This document shows, piece by piece, positions 9,045-15,623 of a DNA stretch of 64,000 nucleotides. Source of the stretch: Candidatus Omnitrophota bacterium (GTDB lineage: Bacteria > Hinthialibacterota > Hinthialibacteria > Hinthialibacterales > JAKPRU01). The notes beneath the pieces were generated by a model. That model saw only the letters and a program-made list of their open reading frames with translations. It was not told the origin of the DNA and did no database searches. The stretch is from NCBI GenBank assembly GCA_029570205.1, contig JAKQSI010000045.1, positions 1-64,000 on the forward strand, given 5' to 3'. Position numbers and translations under genes: made by a program. Every line of letters begins with the position of its first letter. The first letter of the stretch is position 1.

Positions 9045-10198
9045 TTCACCGCCTCTTCGATCACTGTCGCTATTTCCTTCGGATCATGCACCGTTCCCCC
9101 GGCGTGCGGCACACAGTGCGTTTTCGCTCGCCCGGCGGCGTAACGTTCTACCTCCAGAACCATCTGTCCCATGTTCAGCTCCGGAACAACAAATGCCTTG
9201 ATTTGACCGGACAGCTCGGCAATTCGCCATCCGGGAAACGGCCAAACCACCACCAACCGCAGAATACCCACTTTGATTCCGTTTTCGCGAGCCAGACGAA
9301 TTCCTTCCATCGCCACACGGGAGGTGATCCCGTACGAGACCACAACCACGTCGGCTCCCTCGATCCGAGACTCCTCATACCGCGCAATCCGGCGCGCGTT
9401 CTTCCGAATCTTGTCTACCAAACGCCGAATGAGCCGGTCTTGCGCTGCTGCATTCATCACCGGATATCCCCGCTCGTCGTGTGTCAGTCCGGTCACATGC
9501 ACATTGTATCCCCGGCCGACTGGAACCATCGCGGGAACCAGATCCTCTTCCGGCTCATAGGGAAGGTACTCTCCGGAAGGCTTAGACGTATATCGTCGGG
9601 GAACCACTTCAATCTCATCCGCCGCCGGGATCACCACGCGCTCGGTCATGTGTCCCACCGACTCGTCCATCATAAGAAAGGTCGGTACACGGTATGTCTC
9701 CGCCAGGTTGAACGCCTCGATAGTCAGGTTGAAACATTCCTGCGGCGAATTGGGAGACAGGGCGATGATCCCATAATCGCCGTGTGATCCCCATCGCACC
9801 TGCATCATATCGGCTTGGGCGGGCAGGGTCGGCAGTCCGGTTGATGGCCCCGCGCGCTGCACATCCACAAATACACACGGCGTCTCCGTCATGGCCGCAA
9901 ACCCTATATGTTCCATCATGAGGGAGAATCCGGGACCTGATGTCACCGTCAGTACCTTCGCCCCGCCCCATGCTGCCCCAAGAATCGCGATGGAGGCCGC
10001 GAGCTCATCCTCCATCTGAATGAACATCCCGCCCACATGGGGAAAACGGGCAGCGATTCGTTCCACAACCTCGGTGGACGGGGTAATCGGATATCCCGCC
10101 GAAAATCGGCATCCCGCCGCCAGTGCTCCTTCACAGCAGGCATGATCGCCATCAATAAAGTGGGCGCCTGTCAAGACGCCCGCCGGATCTGCTTTCAT
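9041..10198 (-). CDS. korA: 2-oxoacid:ferredoxin oxidoreductase, alpha subunit
   Basis: A 385-aa alpha subunit with the pyrimidine-binding TPP half. Motifs include SAGYPITPSTEVVE near the N-terminus, QMEDELAASIAILGAAW with the Glu expected to activate TPP, TVTSGPGFSLM and RAGPSTGLPT. The ORF-track start is a TTG at 10201. The ATG directly after it (10198) is the likelier start, with GGAGA about ten bases upstream. Domain order (POR_N then the C-terminal transketolase-like domain) is complete. A 590-bp repeat-rich gap separates it from the ferredoxin-like subunit gene, so the operon may be read through or may use a second promoter near 10202-10285. Confidence 0.92.
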   Translation of the reverse strand: MKADPAGVLTGAHFIDGDHACCEGALAAGCRFSAGYPITPSTEVVERIAARFPHVGGMFIQMEDELAASIAILGAAWGGAKVLTVTSGPGFSLMMEHIGFAAMTETPCVFVDVQRAGPSTGLPTLPAQADMMQVRWGSHGDYGIIALSPNSPQECFNLTIEAFNLAETYRVPTFLMMDESVGHMTERVVIPAADEIEVVPRRYTSKPSGEYLPYEPEEDLVPAMVPVGRGYNVHVTGLTHDERGYPVMNAAAQDRLIRRLVDKIRKNARRIARYEESRIEGADVVVVSYGITSRVAMEGIRLARENGIKVGILRLVVVWPFPGWRIAELSGQIKAFVVPELNMGQMVLEVERYAAGRAKTHCVPHAGGTVHDPKEIATVIEEAVK

Positions 10199-10285
10199 CA
10201 ATTCTGTTCTCCGATTCTCGCTCTGTAATCAACCTCATTCGCGTTCTATCGTGTCGTCTATCCAAATTGCCCTTCCAGGGTGCTA

Positions 10286-10342
10286 CGTCATCGCGAGGAG
10301 CCGCCCGGAGTCCGCGAAGGGCGGCGGATGTAGCGATCTCAG
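10286..10342. repeat. Imperfect palindromic interspersed element
   Basis: The stretch running from CGTCATCGCGAGGAGCCGCC to TGTAGCGATCTCAGG folds back on itself: ATCGC (10290-10294) pairs with GCGAT (10333-10337) and CCGCCC (10301-10306) with GGGCGG (10319-10324). It resembles the widespread GTCATTGCGAGGAG...GCAATCTC type of repeat found in many bacterial genomes. It lies between korA and the second palindromic array. Confidence 0.7.
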
Positions 10343-10352
10343 GCCCCGCCCC

Positions 10353-10759
10353 CAGTAGGACAGGCGTCCCTGCCTGTCGACAGGCGTCCCTGCCTGTTGC
10401 AGTAGGACAGGCGTCCCTGCCTGTCATCCCACGTCCCTGCCTGTTGCAGTAGGACAGGCGTCCCTGCCTGTCATCCCACGTCCCTGCCTGTCATCCCACG
10501 TCTCTGCCTGTCATCCCACGTCCCTGCCTGTCATCCCACGTCTCTGCCTGTCATCCCACGTCCCTGCCTGTTGCAGTAGGACAGGCGTCTCTGCCTGTCG
10601 ACAGGCGTCCCTGCCTGTCATCCCACGTCCCTGCCTGTCATCCCACGTCCCTGCCTGTCATCCCACGTCTCTGCCTGTCATCCCACGTCTCTGCCTGTCA
10701 TCCCACGTCTCTGCCTGTCATCCCACGTCTCTGCCTGTCATCACACGTCTCTGCCTGTC
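10353..10759. repeat. Tandem/degenerate palindromic array (19 core copies)
   Basis: Nineteen copies of CGTCYCTGCCTGT occur with a dominant 20-base period. Complete units are the inverted repeat GACAGGC-GTCYCT-GCCTGTC, often preceded by CAGTAG. Most copies are half-units in which the left arm is replaced by CATCCCAC, so they cannot form the hairpin. There are no unique spacers. The array sits inside the kor operon, between the ferredoxin-like subunit and korA. The minus-strand ORF 10152-10427 is its translation and is not a gene. Confidence 0.96.
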
Positions 10760-10790
10760 GCGGGAATGGGCTGTGGGATGAGGACCTTCC

Positions 10791-10811
10791 TTCATCCTTC
10801 ATCCTTCATCC
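10791..10811. repeat. Heptamer repeat (TTCATCC x3) over a stop codon
   Basis: TTCATCC is repeated three times in tandem at 10791, 10798 and 10805. On the minus strand this is GGATGAA x3, and it supplies the last codons and the TGA stop of the ferredoxin-like gene. It resembles the short tandemly repeated heptanucleotides described in cyanobacteria. Confidence 0.85.
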
Positions 10812-11091
10812 TTTTCTTCCCCCCCGTCCGGATACCGTAAATCGCAAAATCCGGACAGTACATCCCACACAAATCGCAACCCGTACACGCCTCCGCATCG
10901 ACAATTTCAGGATGGTGGTATCCCTTCGAATTGAACGACCGGGACATCCTCAGCACATTCGAGGGACAGAACTCAACGCAAAAACCGCAACCTTTGCACC
11001 GTTCGGCGGTGATGACCGGGCAGCCTTTCGGGCCTTTCCGTTCTTTCGCTTCTTCGGATGATTTGATCGCGCTGTTCACTTCAGCCGACAT
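10792..11091 (-). CDS. korD: Ferredoxin-like 2x[4Fe-4S] delta subunit of 2-oxoacid oxidoreductase
   Basis: A 99-aa protein with two cluster-binding motifs, CKGCGFCVEFCP and CTGCDLCGMYCP, the layout of the delta/KorD subunit of ferredoxin-linked 2-oxoacid oxidoreductases. It would relay electrons from the TPP subunit to external ferredoxin. The ORF track starts at 11103, but the ATG at 11091 has an ideal GGAGG five bases upstream (GGAGGTTTCCATG), so the shorter form is preferred. It is first in the operon ahead of korA, korB, korC and gltA. The C-terminal tail (KKRMKDEG) is encoded by a heptamer repeat and may differ from that of relatives. Confidence 0.9.
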   Translation of the reverse strand: MSAEVNSAIKSSEEAKERKGPKGCPVITAERCKGCGFCVEFCPSNVLRMSRSFNSKGYHHPEIVDAEACTGCDLCGMYCPDFAIYGIRTGGKKRMKDEG

Positions 11092-11197
11092 GGAAACCTC
11101 CATCTACTGACAATGCCGATTCGGTTGTCATCTTTTACTCATCATTCTTTACAAACCACGGTTTCCTCTCCCGCAAGCACTTCCCCAGGCGCACATC

Positions 11198-11803
11198 TCA
11201 ATAATCCCCGGCGCTCACACGGAGAGAATCCATCACCATATCCGTAATCTGTTCCCACAGGGAGGAGAGGTACGCGGACAGGATCACCAGGTTCCGCTTT
11301 TCATGTTCACGGTCGATCACATGATTCTTCAAAAGCGCCTCGCGTTCGAACCCCATTTTCTCAAAAATGTGAAGCGCGGCTGTCTGGTCCTCGACCACCT
11401 CTGCCACCACTTTCTCGACCCGCAAAAACACCGCAATGGAGAAAATCTCCCGGGCCATTTGCATTCCCAATCCTATGCGACGATAGCCCGGATGGGTCAC
11501 CAGGCGGATCTGCGCGACATGGGGTGACCAGCTCTCCGGCTGGCGGTGAAGAGTGGCGGCTGCAACAATCTCCCCGCCCGGATTCTCCGCCACAATCGGA
11601 ACAACACGCTCATGATTAATGTTATGTGTCCATTCACGGATAATGCCGGGATCGGCAACATCGTGTCGAAGATATCGGCGGTCTTCCGGTGAAAGGGAGG
11701 CGTAGAAGTCCCGCAATGCCCGCTCGTCCTCTGGTGTGAGCGGGCGAATCACAACGGATCGCCCGTCCTTCAGGGTGACTTCTTTCGGATAATCGCGGAG
11801 CAT
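11198..11803 (-). CDS. GNAT-family N-acetyltransferase
   Basis: A 201-aa acyl-CoA-dependent acetyltransferase. It begins VTLKDGRSVVIRPLTPEDE, a start common to stand-alone GNAT proteins related to the acetyltransferase domain of protein-acetylating enzymes. The acetyl-CoA-binding motif A is seen in THPGYRRIGLGMQMAREIF, followed by ALHIFEKMGFERE. The target (protein lysine or small amine) is not clear. The ATG at 11803 has GCGAGG six bases upstream. A palindrome ACAGGA-AA-TCCTGT lies 29 bases before the start. It precedes korD on the same strand by about 106 bases. Confidence 0.85.
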   Translation of the reverse strand: MLRDYPKEVTLKDGRSVVIRPLTPEDERALRDFYASLSPEDRRYLRHDVADPGIIREWTHNINHERVVPIVAENPGGEIVAAATLHRQPESWSPHVAQIRLVTHPGYRRIGLGMQMAREIFSIAVFLRVEKVVAEVVEDQTAALHIFEKMGFEREALLKNHVIDREHEKRNLVILSAYLSSLWEQITDMVMDSLRVSAGDY

Positions 11804-11831
11804 GATAACCTCGCCAAAGATAAAATCCGGA

Positions 11832-11845
11832 ACAGGAAATCCTGT
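11832..11845. promoter_or_regulatory. Operator-like palindrome upstream of the GNAT gene
   Basis: ACAGGA-AA-TCCTGT, a perfect 6-bp dyad with a 2-bp centre, lies 29 bases before the GNAT start in the divergent region shared with the glycosyltransferase. It could be a repressor site or a small leader hairpin. No matching copy was noticed nearby. Confidence 0.35.
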
Positions 11846-12032
11846 AATAAAGGATAACCTGCAATTCGATTGTCCTCACGCCGTATCACTGCGTTAAGTT
11901 GAGATAGACCACGCCAATGACCGACCACAAGTCTTGCCCACTGTATCAAAATGCTATCCGCTTCCATTCGGACTGTACACGGTTCCCAAAGATGCACCCT
12001 GCCCAGTCCGGAATAACGGAGCCTGCTCCACA

Positions 12033-13877
12033 ATGACTCGACTTCCTCCCGCGACCATCGAACGCAATATCCTCCTCCTGTCGCGTGAGTGGCCTGAAAT
12101 CGCGCAACGCCTTCAAACAGAATCCCCCACCGAAACCGTCCGGCTGATTCCCACGAAGGAGGGGTTTCTGGCCTGTCGGCTCTCCGACTCGAAACGGCAA
12201 GTATGGGTTCATTCCGATCGTGCGCCCCGGCAGGAGGCTCTGTGCCCCCTTCGCAATTTCCAGCCGAGAGAGGGCGAATTGGTGATCGTCTGGCAGTCCG
12301 GATTGGGCTACCTCGCCTCCGAATTATGCAAGTTACGCGCGAACGGACCCAACCGGTTCCGCTTGATCGTTGTCGAGAGCCGCACAACCGTGTTCCGCGC
12401 ATCCCTCCAAGTGACAGATTACAATGGCCTGTTCAACTCTCGATCCACCTGTTTCCTTGTGGGAAACGATGCGGAAGACCGCCTGATCTCCCTTTTGAAA
12501 CGCTTTCCGTGGCTGATGAGAACTGGGGTTATGATTCTTCCCGGCTCCAATCTGCCCACCCCATCCACTCCCTCCCCCCTGTCCCCCTCCTCCTCCCCGT
12601 CCACCCCACCCGCCCTGCCCTCTCTCGACCGCATCCGCGCCCTCGTGCAGCAACTTTACGACCAATCCGAAAAAGAACTGGCCTCCCTTCGTGCCAAACT
12701 CTCACCCGACAACTCTTCACACCGCGTTGTCGTTTCGGCAGGCCTTTATCCGGCCCACTCCAAACGGCTGTGCGAGGCGTTCCACAACCTCGGCTGGGAG
12801 GTCGTCCAAAGACTGGAACCATCGGCGTTGACACGATTTATCGAGGACCCGGATTCCTTTCTGGATGTGTGCCGGCATGGATTTCCACAATTGGCGCTGT
12901 CATTCGGCGGTAAAAGCGATCTCTCCCTGGAGGACCTCCGCCAACTGCGCTCCCGTGGCGCAACCACAGCCGCATGGTTCTATGACAATCCGTTTCGATT
13001 TCCTTTGACGGAGGAGGAACTCTCTGCGTTGGATGCCGTCTTTGTATTCGATAAATACTATGAGTCGTTCTTCCGCGAACGTGGAATACGGATGTGTACA
13101 ACACTCCCCGCCGCATTCGGTATCTCCCCCCCGCCTCCCCCTCCGGCGAATTCTTACACCGAAAAAATATCTTTTCTCGGATCCACAGGAATCGACCGCA
13201 TTGTGCGTTTCTCGCATGATCTCCCGCCGGACGACCGGAAAATCACCAATCTCTCGAAAGAAACAATCACCTCCCTCCTGAATATGTCCGGCCCGCAACT
13301 TCGGAAAGAAATGGAACGCCTGGCCGGATTTGAGGGAACCGATCTGTCACGGCTCCGATTGCTCTTGCTCGAAGAGTTCCTCAGCTATCGCATTCGCATT
13401 CAATTCCTGACCGCCATCGCCGACCTGCCTCTCGGCATTTACGGCGATACAAACTGGGGAAACCCCAAAGCCACAGGAACCTTAACCTCCTGCTATCGCG
13501 GAAAAGGAACCCGCTTCCCGGATGAAACTGTCGAGTTATACCGAACCAGCAAAATCAACCTCAACATTTTCCATGCCCAGTGCATCGATTCCGTAACAAC
13601 CCGTGTGTATGACATACTCGCCGCCGGCGGATTTCTCCTTTCGGAGTATCGCCCCATCCTGGAGAGGGAATTTGAAATCGGCAGAGAGATGGAGATATTC
13701 CGCACACCCGAGGAGCTGAGGAAGAAGGCGATCTACTACCTTCGGAACGAAAAGGAGCGGGAACAAATTGCTCAGCGAGGCAGGGAGAAGGTGTTGGGCG
13801 CTGCATCTTACGAGAATCGGGTACACGGGCTTTTAGATACACTCAAAAGCGCACTTGAGAACCATAAAGCGCCCTGA
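12033..13877 (+). CDS. CgeB-like glycosyltransferase with Pro/Ser insert
   Basis: A 614-aa cytoplasmic protein. The C-terminal half fits the DUF3880/Glyco_trans_1_2 (CgeB-like, GT4-type) pattern: FGGKSDLSLEDLRQLRSRG, TTAAWFYDNPFRF, DAVFVFDKYYESFFRERG, then EKISFLGSTG, YRTSKINLNIFHAQC and TTRVYDILAAGGFLLSEYRP, the Glu-bearing donor-site segment. The N-terminal 200 residues include ELVIVWQSGLGYLA and resemble the domain that precedes GT modules in flagellin- or envelope-modifying enzymes. A 30-residue Pro/Ser/Thr low-complexity insert (about residues 175-205) comes from a polypyrimidine run at 12555-12625. The ORF-track start is 11934. I chose the ATG at 12033 because the earlier codons look non-coding, but the start is uncertain. 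Acceptor unknown. Confidence 0.78.
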   Translation: MTRLPPATIERNILLLSREWPEIAQRLQTESPTETVRLIPTKEGFLACRLSDSKRQVWVHSDRAPRQEALCPLRNFQPREGELVIVWQSGLGYLASELCKLRANGPNRFRLIVVESRTTVFRASLQVTDYNGLFNSRSTCFLVGNDAEDRLISLLKRFPWLMRTGVMILPGSNLPTPSTPSPLSPSSSPSTPPALPSLDRIRALVQQLYDQSEKELASLRAKLSPDNSSHRVVVSAGLYPAHSKRLCEAFHNLGWEVVQRLEPSALTRFIEDPDSFLDVCRHGFPQLALSFGGKSDLSLEDLRQLRSRGATTAAWFYDNPFRFPLTEEELSALDAVFVFDKYYESFFRERGIRMCTTLPAAFGISPPPPPPANSYTEKISFLGSTGIDRIVRFSHDLPPDDRKITNLSKETITSLLNMSGPQLRKEMERLAGFEGTDLSRLRLLLLEEFLSYRIRIQFLTAIADLPLGIYGDTNWGNPKATGTLTSCYRGKGTRFPDETVELYRTSKINLNIFHAQCIDSVTTRVYDILAAGGFLLSEYRPILEREFEIGREMEIFRTPEELRKKAIYYLRNEKEREQIAQRGREKVLGAASYENRVHGLLDTLKSALENHKAP

Positions 13878-13884
13878 GTGCGCA

Positions 13885-14790
13885 TTAAGGCGTTTTAAGG
13901 CAAATTGATGAAATAAGGCCCGCAAAGGAGGCATATTGATCCGGCGAGACATCCTGCGCACGGCAATTGACATCCAAATCCAGCATTTTTAAAAAATCCT
14001 CAGATTGCTCCTTCGTCAAACGGCACGCCCCAATCGGCGCTTCGCTCAAGTTACTGCGCAACTTCTTCCGACGGTGCATAAATGCAGTCCTGACAAGCGG
14101 TTCCATCCAGTTCCACACCAGGTTCATATCCACATCCGCCCGGTGGCGCGGCAGCAGTCGCATCCAGACTGATTCCACCTTCGGTCTGGGGAAAAAACAA
14201 CCGGGACCTATTCTCCGAAGTACTTGTATTTCAAAGAGATACTGCAAAATTACTGACAGACGCCCATACTCCCGATGGCCAGGTTTGGCCTTAATTCTCT
14301 CCCCCACTTCCCTCTGTAATAAAAAACCCCACTGCTGCACCCTTTCGTACCATTTCAGCAAATAAAATAGCATCGATGAAGCCGAGGAATAGGGCAGATT
14401 TCCAACAATAGAAACTTCCCAACTGCCCTCAAAACAAGGACTTAGGTCATAAGTCAGGATATCGCAACAATGAATCTCCAACCTGTCCCCAACACAACCC
14501 GAAAGCCACCTCAACAACCGTCCATCCGTCTCAAACGCCACCACAGAATATCCATAATCCAAAATCGAAACCGTCAAATGCCCAAACCCACACCCGATTT
14601 CAATAACCTTAGATTTATCAGGAACTTCCAAATCCCGAACCATCGAATCCAGTGTGGATCGCTGGTATAGAAAGTTCTGTCCCAATGCCTTCGATGGCGC
14701 AATTTCGGCCTCCCGACAGAGTCTCTCGACCCCTTTACGCGAAAAAAAATCTTGGGGAAACAACTCCGAAAATCGGTTAAATTCGGACAT
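13885..14790 (-). CDS. rsmA: 16S rRNA dimethyladenosine transferase
   Basis: RsmA (KsgA) dimethylates two adjacent adenosines in the 3'-terminal helix of 16S rRNA using S-adenosylmethionine, a late step of small-subunit maturation. At 301 aa it is a little longer than usual. Motifs are KALGQNFLYQRS near the N-terminus, the SAM-binding VIEIGCGFGHLTVSIL, IVGNLPYSSAS (motif IV, NLPY) and FFPRPKVESVWMRL. It is divergent from the dcw operon and convergent, only 7 bases apart, with the glycosyltransferase gene. The first 20 residues before KALGQNF may be an extension or an over-called start; no strong ribosome binding site is visible at 14790. Confidence 0.95.
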   Translation of the reverse strand: MSEFNRFSELFPQDFFSRKGVERLCREAEIAPSKALGQNFLYQRSTLDSMVRDLEVPDKSKVIEIGCGFGHLTVSILDYGYSVVAFETDGRLLRWLSGCVGDRLEIHCCDILTYDLSPCFEGSWEVSIVGNLPYSSASSMLFYLLKWYERVQQWGFLLQREVGERIKAKPGHREYGRLSVILQYLFEIQVLRRIGPGCFFPRPKVESVWMRLLPRHRADVDMNLVWNWMEPLVRTAFMHRRKKLRSNLSEAPIGACRLTKEQSEDFLKMLDLDVNCRAQDVSPDQYASFAGLISSICLKTP

Positions 14791-14888
14791 ATCCGTGTTT
14801 TGAACTAAACCGGCTAACCTCTTTACCTACCAGATATTGTAACAGAAACGGCAAGAAAACACAACATTTACGTAAGAACTCACCCGCT

Positions 14889-14930
14889 TTGAAGTTACAC
14901 CACCTGTAACTTAACTTCAAAATCAGGTGG
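14889..14930. promoter_or_regulatory. Nested, mutually exclusive inverted repeats between rsmA and mraZ
   Basis: Three dyads interlock: TTGAAGTTA (14889-14897) with TAACTTCAA (14912-14920); GTTACA (14894-14899) with TGTAAC (14905-14910); and CCACCTG (14900-14906) with CAGGTGG (14924-14930). The last cannot form together with the first two. They lie upstream of the dcw -35 box, so they are either operators at DNA level or part of the rsmA 5' leader on the minus strand. Confidence 0.6.
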
Positions 14931-14963
14931 CATTTGCGCGATAAATTTTATTATTCCAAGCTA

Positions 14964-14992
14964 TTGACAAAAACCTTTTGGGGGGTCATAAT
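14964..14992 (+). promoter_or_regulatory. Sigma70-type promoter of the dcw operon
   Basis: TTGACA (14964-14969), a 17-base spacer and CATAAT (14987-14992) make a near-consensus housekeeping promoter about 80 bases before mraZ. Transcription should begin near 15000, which places the MraZ-box-like repeats in the early transcribed region. Confidence 0.75.
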
Positions 14993-15022
14993 CCCAAATT
15001 GTAATGTAAAATATCCCATTAG

Positions 15023-15047
15023 GGGATTGTTGGTGGTAGAAAGTGGT
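15023..15047 (+). promoter_or_regulatory. Candidate MraZ-binding direct repeats
   Basis: GTGGT occurs at 15033 and 15043, exactly one helical turn apart, with a weaker GGGAT at 15023 in the same phase. In other bacteria MraZ represses its own operon through short G-rich repeats spaced about 10 bp near the mra promoter (TGGGN in E. coli, AAAGTG in Mycoplasma). The AAAGTGGT copy at 15040 resembles the latter form. Confidence 0.55.
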
Positions 15048-15074
15048 CAGCTTGCCCTAAACAGGATCGAGGCC

Positions 15075-15623
15075 ATGGAAAACTCTGTGACACCAGCTGT
15101 TTGGTTCATCGGCAATTTCGAGAAACCTGTGGATTCGAAAAACCGGATCGTAATTCCACGGTGTTTTCGAGACGCCCTGGAGTCACAAGACCTGATCCTG
15201 ATGCGTTGGTATGAACATGCCTTGGCATTGTTCCCGTTGCACGTTTGGGAGCCTTTGGCCGAAAAGGCGCGACGGATGTCGCTGACAGGAGGACCTAAAA
15301 AACGCGGAGCGCGTCTCAGTTTCTTCTCCGGCGCGTTACCTCAGCGTATGGACAATCAGGGGCGAATCGTGCTGAGCAAAGATATGAAGCAATATGCGGG
15401 GATCGATGGAGAATCGGTGATCCTGGGTGATGGAGACAGAATCCAAATATTGGCGCCGCATCGATATGCGATCTTTCGGGAAGATCATGATGCTCTGCTG
15501 AGCGAGGGTCTGGATGAGATTCTGGCCGAGACGGACATCCCTGAATTCACGCCCCGAGGTGTAACCCACAGCGATTCATCCGAAGAAACGGGAGAAAACA
15601 GTGCGGAAGATGATGACAAGTGA
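15075..15623 (+). CDS. mraZ: Transcriptional regulator MraZ
   Basis: DNA-binding regulator of the division/cell-wall operon. The ORF track starts at 14934, which would include the promoter. The ATG at 15075, after AGGATCGAGG, begins the expected MraZ start and gives 182 aa. Two SpoVT/AbrB-like half-repeats are visible: PVDSKNRIVIPRCFRDAL and QRMDNQGRIVLSKDM, the DxxGR-type signature that forms the ring oligomer. The acidic C-terminal tail (SEETGENSAEDDDK) is longer than in E. coli. Its stop overlaps the GTG start of rsmH. Autoregulation through the upstream repeats is inferred. Confidence 0.92.
   Translation: MENSVTPAVWFIGNFEKPVDSKNRIVIPRCFRDALESQDLILMRWYEHALALFPLHVWEPLAEKARRMSLTGGPKKRGARLSFFSGALPQRMDNQGRIVLSKDMKQYAGIDGESVILGDGDRIQILAPHRYAIFREDHDALLSEGLDEILAETDIPEFTPRGVTHSDSSEETGENSAEDDDK

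Noticed and set aside
10152-10427. 91-aa minus-strand ORF (TGRDACP repeats)
   Set aside because: It is the translation of the palindromic array and part of the korA start; such GRDACP-type peptides are repeat artefacts.
10353-10759. CRISPR array
   Set aside because: The 20-base periodic units have no unique spacers; variation is limited to full versus half palindromes.
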